From Hydrogenophaga pseudoflava (GTDB lineage Bacteria > Pseudomonadota > Gammaproteobacteria > Burkholderiales > Burkholderiaceae_C), in contig NZ_JAVHJP010000002.1 in the NCBI RefSeq assembly GCF_031020795.1, positions 620,001 to 684,000 of the forward strand: a stretch of 64,000 nucleotides of DNA. Direction: 5' to 3'. Numbering within the stretch: position 1 is the first letter of the stretch; the number at the start of each line of letters is the position of its first letter. The translations under genes and the position numbers were made by a program. The notes under the pieces are model-generated. The model searched no databases, was not told the DNA's origin, and saw only the letters and a list, made by a program, of their open reading frames with translations. This document shows, piece after piece, positions 41,292 to 51,509 of this stretch.

Positions 41292-43631
41292 ATGATTGCC
41301 CAGGAACTTGAAGTCAGCTTGCATATGGCCTTCGTCGAGGCCCGCCAGCAGCGACACGAATTCATCACGGTCGAGCACTTGCTCCTGGCGCTGCTGGACA
41401 ACCCCAGCGCAGCGGAGGTCCTGCGTGCCTGCTCGGCCAACATCGACGATCTGCGCAAGTCCTTGACCAACTTCATCAAGGACAACACTCCCCAGGTCGC
41501 CGGCACTGACGAGGTGGACACGCAACCCACACTGGGTTTCCAGCGCGTGATCCAGCGCGCCATCATGCATGTGCAGTCCACCGGTAACGGCAAGAAAGAG
41601 GTGACCGGCGCCAACGTGCTGGTGGCCATCTTCGGCGAGAAGGACTCCCATGCGGTGTACTACCTGCATCAGCAGGGCGTGACCCGCCTCGACGTGGTCA
41701 ACTTCATTGCCCATGGCATCCGCAAGAGCGATCCTCCGGAGTCGTCCAAGCCAGGCGAAAGCGCTGCGGACAACGAGGAGCAGGGCGCCGAGGCCAAGGG
41801 CAATGAAAAGCAGTCTCCGCTGGAGCAGTTCACCCAGAACCTCAACCAGGCCGCCAAGGATGGAAAGATCGATCCGCTGATCGGCCGCGAGTACGAGGTC
41901 GAGCGCACGATCCAGATCCTCTGCCGCCGCCGGAAGAACAATCCGCTGCTGGTGGGCGAAGCCGGTGTGGGCAAGACGGCAATTGCCGAGGGACTGGCCT
42001 GGCGCATCACCCAGAACGATGTGCCCGAGATCCTCGCCGAAGCCACCGTGTATTCCCTCGACATGGGCGCCTTGCTGGCCGGCACCAAGTACCGGGGAGA
42101 TTTCGAGCAGCGCCTCAAGGCGGTGCTCAAGTCCCTCAAGGACAAGCCCAACGCCATCCTGTTCATCGACGAGATCCACACGCTCATCGGGGCGGGTGCG
42201 GCTTCGGGTGGCACGCTGGACGCATCGAACCTGCTCAAGCCGGCGCTCTCCAGCGGCCAGCTCAAGTGCATCGGTGCGACCACCTTCACCGAATACCGCG
42301 GCATCTTCGAAAAAGACGCCGCGCTGTCCCGCCGTTTCCAGAAGGTGGACGTGGTCGAGCCGACGGTGGAGCAGACGGTGGACATCCTCAAGGGGCTCAA
42401 GAGCCGCTTCGAGGAACACCACAGCGTCAAGTACGCCGTGGCGGCGCTGCAGGCTGCTGCCGAGTTGTCGGCCAAGTACATCAACGACCGCCATCTGCCG
42501 GACAAGGCCATCGACGTGATCGACGAGGCCGGTGCGGCACAGCGCATCCTCACGCCGTCCAAGCGCAAGAAGACCATCGGCAAGGCAGAAATCGAGGAAA
42601 TCGTGGCCAAGATCGCGCGCATTCCGCCTGCGAACGTGTCCAACGACGACCGCGGCAAGCTGCAGACGCTGGAGCGCGACCTCAAGAGCGTGGTGTTCGG
42701 GCAGGACAAGGCGCTCGAGGTGCTGGCCGCCAGCGTCAAGATGGCGCGCTCCGGTCTGGGCAAGGCCGACAAGCCGATCGGTGCCTTCCTGTTCAGCGGC
42801 CCCACCGGCGTCGGCAAGACCGAAGCCGCCAAGCAGCTGGCCTACATCATGGGCATCGACCTGATCCGTTTTGACATGTCGGAGTACATGGAGCGACACG
42901 CGGTCAGCCGTCTGATCGGCGCGCCTCCCGGCTATGTCGGTTTCGACCAGGGCGGCCTGCTGACCGAGGCCATCACCAAGAAGCCGCATTGCGTGCTGCT
43001 GCTCGACGAGATCGAGAAGGCGCACCCGGACATCTTCAACGTGCTGCTTCAGGTCATGGACCACGGCACGTTGACGGACAACAACGGGCGCAAGGCCGAC
43101 TTCCGCAACGTCATCATCATCATGACGACCAACGCGGGCGCCGAGACCATGAACAAGGCGACCATCGGCTTCACCAACCCGCGTGTGGCCGGGGACGAAA
43201 TGGGTGACATCAAGCGCCTGTTCACCCCGGAGTTCCGCAACCGGCTGGACGCCATCGTCAGCTTCAAGGCGCTGGACGAGCAGATCATCATGCGCGTCGT
43301 GGACAAGTTCCTGCTGCAGCTTGAAGGTCAGCTCGCCGAGAAGAAAGTGGAGGTCACCTTCACCGACACGCTGCGCAAGCACCTGGCGAAGAAGGGTTTC
43401 GACCCGCTGATGGGTGCGCGTCCGATGCAGCGCCTTATCCAGGACACCATTCGCCGCGCGCTGGCCGACGAGTTGCTGTTCGGACGTCTGACCGAGGGTG
43501 GGCGCCTGACGGTGGACCTGGAGTCCAAGGTCGGCGAAGACGGCAAAGAGACGCAGGAGGTCAAGCTCGACATCCAGCCGCTGCCCAAGAAGGAAGGCAA
43601 GGCCAAGCCGGAAGAGGCCACCGCCGGCTGA
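41292..43631 (+). CDS. clpA: ATP-dependent Clp protease ATP-binding subunit ClpA
   Basis: ClpA is the AAA+ unfoldase that feeds ClpP. The 779-residue protein has an N-domain (residues 1-140, docking ClpS), then a first AAA+ module with Walker A GEAGVGKTAIAEGL and Walker B ILFIDEIHTL. The second module has GPTGVGKTEAAKQL and VLLLDEIEKAHPD. The C-terminal part carries FDPLMGARPMQRLIQD. No long middle coiled coil is present, which separates ClpA from ClpB. The N-domain/AAA linker holds an acidic, Glu-rich stretch. A bidirectional terminator follows. Confidence 0.97.
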   Translation: MIAQELEVSLHMAFVEARQQRHEFITVEHLLLALLDNPSAAEVLRACSANIDDLRKSLTNFIKDNTPQVAGTDEVDTQPTLGFQRVIQRAIMHVQSTGNGKKEVTGANVLVAIFGEKDSHAVYYLHQQGVTRLDVVNFIAHGIRKSDPPESSKPGESAADNEEQGAEAKGNEKQSPLEQFTQNLNQAAKDGKIDPLIGREYEVERTIQILCRRRKNNPLLVGEAGVGKTAIAEGLAWRITQNDVPEILAEATVYSLDMGALLAGTKYRGDFEQRLKAVLKSLKDKPNAILFIDEIHTLIGAGAASGGTLDASNLLKPALSSGQLKCIGATTFTEYRGIFEKDAALSRRFQKVDVVEPTVEQTVDILKGLKSRFEEHHSVKYAVAALQAAAELSAKYINDRHLPDKAIDVIDEAGAAQRILTPSKRKKTIGKAEIEEIVAKIARIPPANVSNDDRGKLQTLERDLKSVVFGQDKALEVLAASVKMARSGLGKADKPIGAFLFSGPTGVGKTEAAKQLAYIMGIDLIRFDMSEYMERHAVSRLIGAPPGYVGFDQGGLLTEAITKKPHCVLLLDEIEKAHPDIFNVLLQVMDHGTLTDNNGRKADFRNVIIIMTTNAGAETMNKATIGFTNPRVAGDEMGDIKRLFTPEFRNRLDAIVSFKALDEQIIMRVVDKFLLQLEGQLAEKKVEVTFTDTLRKHLAKKGFDPLMGARPMQRLIQDTIRRALADELLFGRLTEGGRLTVDLESKVGEDGKETQEVKLDIQPLPKKEGKAKPEEATAG

Positions 43632-43653
43632 CCCGTCTGCATTCGACGCCAGC

Positions 43654-43690
43654 AAAAAAGAAACCCGGCATCGCCGGGTTTCTTTTTTTT
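43654..43690. terminator. Bidirectional terminator between clpA and SGNH hydrolase gene
   Basis: A 16-base perfect stem, from AAAAAAGAAACCCGGC (43654-43669) to GCCGGGTTTCTTTTTT (43673-43688), has a 3-base loop. A and T tracts on both sides allow use from either direction. Confidence 0.93.
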
Positions 43691-43717
43691 GGGGGGGTGA
43701 TCGCAGCCGTCAGTCCT

Positions 43718-44491
43718 TCACCGGGTGCGCCAGGCGAGCACAGCGTCGGCCCAGCGGTTGCCCAGTTTGGATTCACCACCAGGGCCGGGATGGACCCCGT
43801 CGTAGTTGTCGCCCGTCGAGTACCCGCTGGCCTGGTTGACCACGGCGATCGGCGATGTGGAGGTGGACCTGCCGGACGCCAGGCCGTCGATCAGGCGGTT
43901 GAGGGCAGCGGTTCCCGCCGGGTCGGGGGCGGCCGGGATGATCTTGGCCAGCAGGATGTGCGTGTCCGGTTTGCCAGCACGGATGCCATCGATGAGTGCG
44001 CCCAGTTCCTGGGCAATGCCGTTGGCCGACTGTCCACCGAGCACGTCGTTGGTGCCCAGGTGAACGAGGACTACATCGGGCTCAGCCTGGGCCACCAGCC
44101 CGCCGACCCGCGGGGTGAGTTCGTTGACCGAATAGTCCCAGTAGCCCTCATGATCCAGATCGAAGTCGGCGTTGGGCGGCTGGACCGATCCGCTGTCGCG
44201 CGAGCCTCTGGAGACACCCGACTTGCTGCCCACCAGGTTCACCGAGCAGCCCGCTCCGTTCAGGCGTTGCCACAGCACCCGCCGGTAGCTGTTGTGTCCC
44301 GCCTCGCCCTCGGTGATCGAGTCGCCCAGCGGCATGATGCGCAGCGGTCCGCCATTGAGCCCACAGCTGGCGACCTTTTCGGCCGAACTGCCACCACCCG
44401 CCGCCTCGTCGTCACCGCCACCCCCACCGCAGGCGCTGAGCAGGGCGCTCAGACTCACCAGGCAAGCGTGGGCAAAGAAGCGGTGTGTCAT
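43718..44491 (-). CDS. SGNH/GDSL-family hydrolase lipoprotein
   Basis: This 257-residue exported protein has a lipoprotein signal with lipobox LSAC at Cys21, followed by a Gly/Asp tether (GGGGGDDEAAGGG). The SGNH blocks are all present: block I MPLGDSITEGEAG (nucleophile Ser), a Gly region (YWDYSVNEL), block III HLGTNDVLGG (Asn) and block V NYDGVHPGPGGESKLG (catalytic Asp/His). It should be an esterase/lipase/acetyl-hydrolase in the envelope. The substrate cannot be told. It follows the HerA-like gene by 29 bases on the same strand. Confidence 0.87.
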   Translation of the reverse strand: MTHRFFAHACLVSLSALLSACGGGGGDDEAAGGGSSAEKVASCGLNGGPLRIMPLGDSITEGEAGHNSYRRVLWQRLNGAGCSVNLVGSKSGVSRGSRDSGSVQPPNADFDLDHEGYWDYSVNELTPRVGGLVAQAEPDVVLVHLGTNDVLGGQSANGIAQELGALIDGIRAGKPDTHILLAKIIPAAPDPAGTAALNRLIDGLASGRSTSTSPIAVVNQASGYSTGDNYDGVHPGPGGESKLGNRWADAVLAWRTR

Positions 44492-44520
44492 GTGATGCCC
44501 TGTTTGTTCTTCTGCGCGGT

Positions 44521-46062
44521 TCAGCGCTTGCCGCCGAGCAGGCTGCCCAGCACGCCGCGCACGATCTGACGCCCAATGCCGCTGGCGACACTGCGCGCCG
44601 CGGTCTTGGCCATGGTCTGGACGATGCCGTCGTACTGGCCGCCCCGGGGTCCGGTCCGTCCGAACAGGGCTTCGTTGAGCATGCCGCCGATGCCACCGCC
44701 CTCTGCCTCGGCCTTTTTGCCGGCCCCGCCCGGAATGCGCGGCGTCTTGGGCGCGTCCGCCGCTGGAGCATCCGCATCGTCCGCTGCACCCGCATGTTTG
44801 CGGAACATTTCGTAGGCGCTCTCACGGTCGACCACCTTTTCGTACACGCCGGCCACCAGTGAGCCCTGCAGCAATGCCTTGCGTTGCTCAGGGGTGATGG
44901 GTCCGAGCTGGCTGCCCGGCGGCAGCACGAACACGCGCTCGGTCTCGCTCGGTCGCCCCTTGGCGTCCAGGAGACTCACCAGCGCCTCGCCCACAGCCAG
45001 TTCGGTGATAGCGGCTTCGATGTGAAGTCCGGCCTTGGGGCGCATCGTTTCGGCGGTCGCCTTGACGGCCTTTTGGTCACGCGGGGTGAAGGCGCGCAGC
45101 GCGTGTTGCACGCGGTTGCCCAACTGGCCGAGCACCGAGTCGGGAATGTCCAGCGGATTCTGGGTCACGAAGTACACGCCCACGCCCTTGGAGCGCACCA
45201 GGCGCACCACCAGCTCGATGCGCTCGACCAGGATCTTGGGCGCCTCGTCGAACAGCAGGTGGGCCTCGTCGAAGAAGAACACCAGCTTGGGCTTCTCGGG
45301 GTCCCCGATCTCGGGCAGGCTCTCGAACAGCTCGGAGAGCATCCAGAGCAGGAAGGTGGCGTACAGGCGCGGCGCGTTCAGCAGCTTGTCCGCGGTCAGC
45401 ACGTTGATGACGCCCTTGCCGCCCACGGTCTGCATGAAGTCGCTGATGTCGAGCATGGGCTCGCCGAAGAACCTGTCGCCTCCTTGTTGCTCAATCTGCA
45501 GCAGACCACGCTGGATGGCGCCAATGCTGGCGGCACTGATGTTGCCGTACTCGGTGGTGAACTGCTTGGCGTTGTCGCCCACATGCTGCAGCATGGCGCG
45601 CAGGTCTTTCATGTCCAGCAGCAGCAGGCCGTTGTCGTCGGCGATCTTGAACACCAGGTTGAGCACGCCTGCCTGCGTCTCGTTGAGGTCCAGCATGCGC
45701 GAGAGCAGCAGCGGGCCCATGTCCGACACGGTGGCGCGCACCGGGTGGCCCTGCTCGCCGAACACGTCCCACAGCGTGGTGGGGCAGGCCTGGGGCGGGG
45801 TGGGGGTCAGGCCGCGGTCGGCCAGAATCTTGCGCACCTTGTCGGGCAGGTTGCCGGTCTGACTGATGCCGGTGAGGTCGCCCTTGACGTCGGCCATGAA
45901 CACCGGCACACCGATGTTGGAGAACTGTTCGGCCAGGGTCTGCAGCGTCACCGTCTTGCCGGTGCCGGTTGCGCCGGTGATCAGACCGTGGCGGTTGGCC
46001 AGACCGGGCAGCAGATGGCACTGGGCGTTGGCGTTCTGGGCGATCAGCAGCGGTTCGGCCAT
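44521..46062 (-). CDS. HerA/YjgR-like ATPase (DUF853)
   Basis: This 513-residue P-loop ATPase is of the HerA-FtsK type, YjgR/DUF853 family. The start is [20 protein letters not shown]. Walker A is [20 protein letters not shown], with the segment [12 protein letters not shown] after it. Walker B is [17 protein letters not shown], followed by [20 protein letters not shown] (sensor/arginine region). The C-terminus is Gly-rich ([14 protein letters not shown]). The role is not established; DNA translocation or pilus/secretion functions are suggested for relatives. It is divergent from yebC and is not beside a NurA-like nuclease. Confidence 0.88.
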   Translation of the reverse strand: MAEPLLIAQNANAQCHLLPGLANRHGLITGATGTGKTVTLQTLAEQFSNIGVPVFMADVKGDLTGISQTGNLPDKVRKILADRGLTPTPPQACPTTLWDVFGEQGHPVRATVSDMGPLLLSRMLDLNETQAGVLNLVFKIADDNGLLLLDMKDLRAMLQHVGDNAKQFTTEYGNISAASIGAIQRGLLQIEQQGGDRFFGEPMLDISDFMQTVGGKGVINVLTADKLLNAPRLYATFLLWMLSELFESLPEIGDPEKPKLVFFFDEAHLLFDEAPKILVERIELVVRLVRSKGVGVYFVTQNPLDIPDSVLGQLGNRVQHALRAFTPRDQKAVKATAETMRPKAGLHIEAAITELAVGEALVSLLDAKGRPSETERVFVLPPGSQLGPITPEQRKALLQGSLVAGVYEKVVDRESAYEMFRKHAGAADDADAPAADAPKTPRIPGGAGKKAEAEGGGIGGMLNEALFGRTGPRGGQYDGIVQTMAKTAARSVASGIGRQIVRGVLGSLLGGKR

Positions 46063-46150
46063 GGCAGCATCCTCAGGAAGATGGGAGAAGAGGGGGTCGT
46101 AAAATCGAGGGTTATTACACCAAATTCTGGTCAGAAAAAAGGACTCTCTC

Positions 46151-46876
46151 GTGGCTGGACACAGCAAATGGGCCAACATTCAACACCGCAAGGGCCGGCA
46201 GGATGAGAAGCGGGGAAAGATCTGGACGCGCGTGATCCGCGAGATCACGGTCGCGGCCCGCACCGGCGGCGGCGACCCGGCCATGAACCCACGCCTGCGG
46301 CTGGCGATCGACAAGGCCAAGGCGGCCAACATGCCCGCCGACCGCATCAAGTACAACGTGGACAAGGCTTCGGGCAATCTCGAAGGCCAGGCGCTGGAAG
46401 AGATCCGCTATGAGGGTTACGGCATCGGGGGCGCGGCCATCATCGTCGACACCATGACGGATAACAAGGTGCGCACAGTGGCCGAAGTGCGCCACGCGTT
46501 CAGCAAGCACGGCGGCAACCTGGGCACCGAAGGTTCGGTGGCCTTCCAGTTCAAGCACTGCGGCCAGATCATCTTCGCGCCCGGCACGAACGAGGACAAG
46601 GTGATGGAAGTGGCGCTGGAAGCCGGCGCCGAAGACGTGATCACCGGCGACGATGGTGCCATCGAGGTGCTGACGGCCTACACCGATTTCGAGGCCGTGA
46701 AGAACGCGCTGGAAGCGGCTGGCCTGAAGCCAGAGGTGGCCGAGGTGACCATGCGCCCCGAGAACACCATCGAACTGACTGGTGAGGACGCGGCCCGCAT
46801 GCAAAAGCTGCTGGACATCATCGAAGACCTGGACGACGTGCAGGAAGTCTTCCACAACGCCGAGATCAACGAATGA
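46151..46876 (+). CDS. yebC: YebC/PmpR family regulatory protein (TACO1-like)
   Basis: This 241-residue YebC/PmpR protein starts at GTG 46151 with the invariant [22 protein letters not shown]. Members have been described as transcription regulators and, more recently, as translation factors that help ribosomes through proline-rich stretches. Other conserved parts are [23 protein letters not shown] and [19 protein letters not shown]. The stop overlaps purD as ATGA. It heads the long plus-strand run to rng. Confidence 0.95.
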   Translation: MAGHSKWANIQHRKGRQDEKRGKIWTRVIREITVAARTGGGDPAMNPRLRLAIDKAKAANMPADRIKYNVDKASGNLEGQALEEIRYEGYGIGGAAIIVDTMTDNKVRTVAEVRHAFSKHGGNLGTEGSVAFQFKHCGQIIFAPGTNEDKVMEVALEAGAEDVITGDDGAIEVLTAYTDFEAVKNALEAAGLKPEVAEVTMRPENTIELTGEDAARMQKLLDIIEDLDDVQEVFHNAEINE

Positions 46877-48147
46877 AAGTCCTGGTGATCGGCGGCGGTG
46901 GCCGCGAGCACGCGCTGGCGTGGAAGCTCAAGCAGTCCGAGGGCGTGGAACAGGTGTTCGTGGCGCCCGGCAATGCCGGTACGGCTCGTGATGTGCAACT
47001 GACCAACCTGGCCATCACCGACAAGGTGGCGCTGCGCGAATGGACGCAGGCCCACGGCATCGGGCTGACCGTGGTCGGTCCGGAGGCGCCGCTGGCCGCT
47101 GGTGTGGTGGACGAGTTCCGTGCCCACGGCTTGGCCATCTTCGGCCCGACGCAGAAGGCCGCGCAGCTGGAGAGCTCCAAGGCCTTCAGCAAGGCCTTCA
47201 TGCAGCGCCACGGCATCCCCACGGCCGAGTACCAGACCTTCACCGACGCGGTGCAGGCCCACGCCTACGTGGACGCAAAAGGTGCGCCCATCGTGATCAA
47301 GGCCGATGGCCTGGCCGCAGGCAAGGGGGTGGTGGTGGCGATGTCGCTGGCCGAGGCGCACGAGGCCATCGACTTCATGCTGCTGGACAACAAGCTGGGC
47401 GTGGCGCACAACGAAGGCGGTGCCCGCGTGGTGATCGAGGAGTTCCTGGAGGGCGAAGAGGCCAGCTTCATCGTGCTGTGCGACGGTGTGAACGCGCTGG
47501 CGCTGGCCACCAGCCAGGACCACAAGCGCCTGCTGGACGCCGACCAGGGGCCGAACACCGGGGGCATGGGCGCGTACTCGCCCGCGCCGGTGGTCACGCC
47601 CGCGGTGCACCAGCGCGCCATGGACGAGGTCATCCTGCCGACGCTGCGCGGCATGGCCGCCGACGGCATCCCCTACACCGGCTTCCTGTACGCCGGCCTG
47701 ATGATCACGCCCGACGGGCGCGTGAAGACGCTGGAGTTCAACTGCCGCATGGGCGATCCGGAAACGCAGCCGATCATGATGCGGCTGCGCTCCAACCTGG
47801 CGCAGGTGCTGCTCTCGGCCACCCGCGGCGAGCTGGATCAGGTGACGCTGGACTGGGACTCGCGCGTGGCACTCGGCGTGGTGTTGGCCGCCGCCGGCTA
47901 CCCCATGAATCCGCGCAAGGGCGACGCCATCCGTGGTCTGCCGGCCGACGAGGCCGACCGCATGGTCTTCCATGCGGGCACGGCCGATGAGAACGGTGAG
48001 GTGGTGGTGTCGGGCGGTCGCGTGCTGTGCGTGACGGCGCTGGCCGACACCGTGGCCGCGGCGCAGCAGAAGGCCTATGGCGTGGTCGACGGCATCCGCT
48101 TCGAAGGCATGCAGTGCCGCCGCGACATCGGTTACCGGGCACTCTGA
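46873..48147 (+). CDS. purD: Phosphoribosylamine-glycine ligase
   Basis: PurD carries out the second step of purine synthesis, joining glycine to phosphoribosylamine with ATP. The 424-residue ATP-grasp enzyme starts [19 protein letters not shown] (PurD N-domain). The family signature [19 protein letters not shown], the ATP-grasp lysine in [15 protein letters not shown] and the metal-site [18 protein letters not shown] are all visible. It overlaps yebC by four bases, and hemF begins one base after its stop. Confidence 0.97.
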   Translation: MKVLVIGGGGREHALAWKLKQSEGVEQVFVAPGNAGTARDVQLTNLAITDKVALREWTQAHGIGLTVVGPEAPLAAGVVDEFRAHGLAIFGPTQKAAQLESSKAFSKAFMQRHGIPTAEYQTFTDAVQAHAYVDAKGAPIVIKADGLAAGKGVVVAMSLAEAHEAIDFMLLDNKLGVAHNEGGARVVIEEFLEGEEASFIVLCDGVNALALATSQDHKRLLDADQGPNTGGMGAYSPAPVVTPAVHQRAMDEVILPTLRGMAADGIPYTGFLYAGLMITPDGRVKTLEFNCRMGDPETQPIMMRLRSNLAQVLLSATRGELDQVTLDWDSRVALGVVLAAAGYPMNPRKGDAIRGLPADEADRMVFHAGTADENGEVVVSGGRVLCVTALADTVAAAQQKAYGVVDGIRFEGMQCRRDIGYRAL

Positions 48148-48148
48148 G

Positions 48149-49063
48149 ATGAAAAAACCGACCGCACGCGTTCGCGAGTACCTCACCGGTCTGCAGGATC
48201 GCATCACGTCGACCATTGCGATGGTCGATGGCGGCAGCTTTGTGGTCGATCACTGGAAAAAGCCGCCCGGCGAGCGTTTGCAGGGGCAGGGCATTACCCA
48301 GATCCTCGAGCAGGGCGAGGTCTTCGAGCGCGCCGGTTGTGGTTTTTCTCATGTCAAAGGGCCAGCCCTGCCGCCGTCGGCCACCCAGCACCGCCCCGAG
48401 CTGTCGGGCGCGCCTTTCGAGGCCATGGGAGTGTCGTTGGTGTTCCACCCGCGCAACCCCTTTGTGCCCACGGTGCACATGAACGTGCGCATGATCGCTG
48501 CCACGCCTGCGGGCCAAGAGCCGGTGTGCTGGTTCGGCGGCGGCATGGACCTGACGCCTTACTACGGCTTCGAGGAGGACGCTGGGCACTTCCACCGCAC
48601 CTGCAAGGGCGCGCTCGACCCGTTCGGCGTCGACAAATACCCCCGTTTCAAGAAGTGGTGTGACGAATACTTCTACCTGAAGCACCGTGACGAGCAGCGC
48701 GGCATCGGCGGCGTGTTCTTCGACGACTTCTCGGAGCTGGGTTTTGAGGGCAGCTTTGCCATGATGCGGTCCGTGGGCGATGCCTTTTTGGACGCCTACC
48801 TTCCCATCGTCGACCGACGGAAGTCGCTTCCACATGGCGAGCGCGAGCGCGGGTTCCAGTTGTATCGCCGAGGCCGCTATGTGGAGTTCAACCTGGTGTG
48901 GGACCGTGGGACCCACTTCGGCTTGCAGTCGGGCGGGCGCAGCGAGTCCATCCTGCTTTCGATGCCCCCCATGGTGAGCTGGTCCTACCAGCGCCAGGAA
49001 GAGCCAGGGTCTCACGAGGCACGCCTCTACAGCGAATTCCTGGTGCGCAAGGACTGGGTCTGA
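48149..49063 (+). CDS. hemF: Oxygen-dependent coproporphyrinogen III oxidase
   Basis: HemF oxidatively decarboxylates coproporphyrinogen III to protoporphyrinogen IX in aerobic haem synthesis. The 304-residue enzyme has [37 protein letters not shown] (conserved His), [22 protein letters not shown] and [20 protein letters not shown]. The C-terminal [17 protein letters not shown] is the dimer/active-site end. The stop shares a base with the nadD start (TGATG). Confidence 0.96.
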   Translation: MKKPTARVREYLTGLQDRITSTIAMVDGGSFVVDHWKKPPGERLQGQGITQILEQGEVFERAGCGFSHVKGPALPPSATQHRPELSGAPFEAMGVSLVFHPRNPFVPTVHMNVRMIAATPAGQEPVCWFGGGMDLTPYYGFEEDAGHFHRTCKGALDPFGVDKYPRFKKWCDEYFYLKHRDEQRGIGGVFFDDFSELGFEGSFAMMRSVGDAFLDAYLPIVDRRKSLPHGERERGFQLYRRGRYVEFNLVWDRGTHFGLQSGGRSESILLSMPPMVSWSYQRQEEPGSHEARLYSEFLVRKDWV

Positions 49064-49713
49064 TGCTCAATGCACGGCCGGATGACCGGCCGCCGCCCGT
49101 GCGAAGGGTCGGCATGTTTGGGGGGGCTTTCGATCCCCCGCACCGCGCGCACCGTGGGCTGGTCGAGTCGGCTCTGGAGCTGCTGCGGCTGGACCGTTTG
49201 CACATCCTGCCGACCGGCCGGGCCTGGCACAAGGCCCGCACCTTGAGCCCGGCGGAACACCGGCTGGCCATGTGCGAGCTGGCCTTCGGCGATCTGGAGC
49301 CCGTGCGCGTGGACCGGCGCGAGATCGACCGGCCGGGCGACTCCTACACTGTCGACACCCTCGAGGAACTGGCACGTGAATATGCGGGTTCCGAACGGTT
49401 CCTCCTCATCGGCCAGGACCAGTTGGCGGCCTTCAAGACCTGGCATCGCTGGTCCGAGGTGCTCGATCTTGCTCAACTGGTGGTGGCTGGGCGCCCCGAT
49501 GTCCCGGCTGTCACGGCCCCTTGGTCCGGTGCCACCGACGCGCCGGCGCCTGTGCCTCACCTGCGCTTATCCGTGCCTCTGTCGCCCATCAGCTCCACCG
49601 AGATCCGGTCGCTGGTGGCCTCGGGTGCAGACTCCCGGGCGCTGGCAGCGCTGGTGCCCGAAGCCGTCGCCGGCTATATTTCCAACCATTCCCTTTACCA
49701 GCAGCCTTCATGA
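49063..49713 (+). CDS. nadD: Nicotinate-nucleotide adenylyltransferase
   Basis: NadD adenylates nicotinate mononucleotide in NAD synthesis. The 216-residue protein starts [11 protein letters not shown] and contains the nucleotidyltransferase motifs RVGMFGGAFDPPHRAHRGL (an HxxH variant) and SPISSTEIRSLV (ISSTxIR). In between are LHILPTGRAWHKA and the substrate-loop region GDSYTVDTLEEL. It overlaps hemF by one base and rsfS by four. Position before rsfS and rlmH matches E. coli and most proteobacteria. Confidence 0.95.
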   Translation: MLNARPDDRPPPVRRVGMFGGAFDPPHRAHRGLVESALELLRLDRLHILPTGRAWHKARTLSPAEHRLAMCELAFGDLEPVRVDRREIDRPGDSYTVDTLEELAREYAGSERFLLIGQDQLAAFKTWHRWSEVLDLAQLVVAGRPDVPAVTAPWSGATDAPAPVPHLRLSVPLSPISSTEIRSLVASGADSRALAALVPEAVAGYISNHSLYQQPS

Positions 49714-50390
49714 CCAGCGAAACCACCGCCAAAAAAGACATCCAGAAACTCCAGCGCGCCATCGTCGACGGTCTGGAGGACGTCAAAGGCCAGGACATCG
49801 TGGTCTTCAACACTGAAACGCTGTCGCCGCTGTTTGAACGCGTCATCATCGCCAGCGGCACCTCCAACCGGCAGACCAAGGCGCTGGCCTCCAGCGTCCG
49901 GGATGCGGTGAGGGACGCCGGCTTCGACAAGCCCCGCATCGAAGGCGAGGACAACGGCGAGTGGATCATCATCGACTGCGGTCAGGCGGTTGCCCATGTG
50001 ATGCAGCCAGTGATCCGCCAGTACTACCGCCTTGAAGAGATCTGGGGCGCCAAGCCAGTGCGTCTCAAGAGCGCGGCCGAGAAGGCCGCCGAGGCGCGCG
50101 CGGCGGCCAAGCCGACCAGCAAGACCACCCGCAAGGGCGTCGAGAAAGAGGTCAAGCCGGTGGACGCCAAGTCTGTGGCCCGCAAGCAGGCCAAGGCCGC
50201 CGCCGCAGCGGTGGCACCGGTGAAAGCACCCGCCAAGAAGGCCGCGGCCAAGGCGCCACGCAAGACCGCCGGCGCGGCCAAGGCAGCCCAACCCAAGGCG
50301 GTGCTGCCCAAGCTGGTGGTGAACAAGCCCAAGCCCGCCGCCAAGAAAACTGTTGCCGCGAAGAAGGCCGCACCGAAGAAGAAGGCATGA
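49710..50390 (+). CDS. rsfS: Ribosome silencing factor RsfS with Lys/Ala/Pro-rich tail
   Basis: RsfS binds ribosomal protein L14 and blocks subunit joining in starvation. Residues about 5-115 are the standard domain ([64 protein letters not shown]). Residues about 120-226 form an unusual basic, low-complexity extension of repeated AAK, PAKK and AAKK units like histone H1 or AlgP. Typical RsfS has about 105-130 residues, so this nearly doubles it. The tail could bind RNA or DNA; that is an inference. It overlaps nadD and rlmH by ATGA. Confidence 0.93.
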   Translation: MTSETTAKKDIQKLQRAIVDGLEDVKGQDIVVFNTETLSPLFERVIIASGTSNRQTKALASSVRDAVRDAGFDKPRIEGEDNGEWIIIDCGQAVAHVMQPVIRQYYRLEEIWGAKPVRLKSAAEKAAEARAAAKPTSKTTRKGVEKEVKPVDAKSVARKQAKAAAAAVAPVKAPAKKAAAKAPRKTAGAAKAAQPKAVLPKLVVNKPKPAAKKTVAAKKAAPKKKA

Positions 50391-50854
50391 AGCTGGTGAT
50401 CGTCGCGGTCGGGCAGCGCATGCCCGACTGGGCCCAGACCGCCTACGACGACTACGCCAAGCGTTTTCCGCCCGAGCTGCGGGTAGAGATCAAGACCGTG
50501 AAGACCGAGCCGCGCGGCGCCAAGACCGTGGAGACGGTCATGGTTGCCGAGCGCGAGCGCATTGTGGCTGCGCTTCCCAAGGGCTGCCGTATTGTGGTGC
50601 TCGACGAACGCGGTGCGCAGCTGACCACCAAGGCGCTGGCCCAGCAGCTCAAGGCCTGGCAGCTGGGGGGCGACGACGTGGCGCTGGTGATCGGTGGGCC
50701 GGACGGCCTTGAGCCCGCTTTTCGCGAAGCGGCCCACCAGCGAATCCGCCTCTCGGACATGACGCTGCCCCACGCCATGGTCCGTGTGCTGCTGATCGAG
50801 CAGCTCTACCGGGCCTGGTCGATCAACGCCAACCATCCCTATCACCGGGAATGA
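50387..50854 (+). CDS. rlmH: 23S rRNA (pseudouridine1915-N3)-methyltransferase
   Basis: RlmH is the small SPOUT enzyme that methylates pseudouridine 1915 in 23S rRNA helix 69. It has 155 residues, the normal length. Hallmarks are the N-terminal [22 protein letters not shown], the knot [17 protein letters not shown], and the C-terminal [25 protein letters not shown]. It overlaps rsfS by four bases, and maf begins six bases after its stop. Confidence 0.97.
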   Translation: MKLVIVAVGQRMPDWAQTAYDDYAKRFPPELRVEIKTVKTEPRGAKTVETVMVAERERIVAALPKGCRIVVLDERGAQLTTKALAQQLKAWQLGGDDVALVIGGPDGLEPAFREAAHQRIRLSDMTLPHAMVRVLLIEQLYRAWSINANHPYHRE

Positions 50855-50860
50855 TCCGCT

Positions 50861-51484
50861 GTGAGTGACTTCATCTACCTGGCCTCGCAGAGCCCCCGCC
50901 GCAAGCAACTGCTCGAACAGTGGGGCGTGCGCTGCGAGCTGCTGCTGCCCGACGCAGACGAGGACGTCGAGGCGCTGGAGCTGGTGAAGCCCGGCGAGTC
51001 GCCAGCCGCCTATGTGCAACGGGTCACAGCACTGAAACTGCAGGCATCCGAAGAGCGGCTTCGCCGCAGAGGGTGGCCGCTGGCGCCGGTGCTTTGCGCA
51101 GACACCACGGTGGCGCTCGGGCGTCGCATTCTGGGCAAACCGGTCGATGCCGCCGATGCCCGGCGCATGCTGTCCGATCTGGCCGGACGCCGTCACCGTG
51201 TGCTGACAGCGGTGGCGGTGGCACGTCCCGCAGCCCGTGGAGCGTGGCGCCGTTGGGCGGCGCTGTCCATTTCGCAAGTCGAATTCGACCCGTGGAGCGG
51301 CGCGGACATCCGGCGCTACGTCGACAGCGGCGAACCCATGGGCAAGGCCGGTGCCTACGCGATCCAGGGCGCGGCGGCCCTGCGCATCCGTCACATCAGC
51401 GGCAGCTACTCGGGCATCATGGGCTTGCCAGCCCATGAAACGGCGCAACTGCTTCGGTCAGCCGGTGTGCGGCTGGCCTGCTGA
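50861..51484 (+). CDS. maf: Maf family nucleotide pyrophosphatase (YhdE-type)
   Basis: Maf proteins hydrolyse non-canonical or canonical NTPs to NMP and pyrophosphate; the YhdE branch prefers dTTP/UTP. The 207-residue protein starts at GTG 50861: MSDFIYLASQSPRRKQLLEQWG. It contains VLCADTTVALGRRILGKP (conserved Asp), EPMGKAGAYAIQGAAALRI and the ending SYSGIMGLPAHETAQLL. It follows rlmH by six bases and precedes rng by 25. Confidence 0.94.
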   Translation: MSDFIYLASQSPRRKQLLEQWGVRCELLLPDADEDVEALELVKPGESPAAYVQRVTALKLQASEERLRRRGWPLAPVLCADTTVALGRRILGKPVDAADARRMLSDLAGRRHRVLTAVAVARPAARGAWRRWAALSISQVEFDPWSGADIRRYVDSGEPMGKAGAYAIQGAAALRIRHISGSYSGIMGLPAHETAQLLRSAGVRLAC

Positions 51485-51509
51485 CCCGCCAACTCAACAC
51501 GAGGTATCG

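Noticed and set aside
41208-43655. 815-codon minus-strand open frame
   Set aside because: It is antisense to clpA, which is unmistakable.
44521-46062. HerA-type ATPase as part of a defence island (HerA-Sir2, HerA-DUF4297 or similar)
   Set aside because: The neighbours are a lipoprotein hydrolase and yebC; no nuclease or Sir2-type partner lies beside it, and the sequence fits the housekeeping YjgR/DUF853 group.
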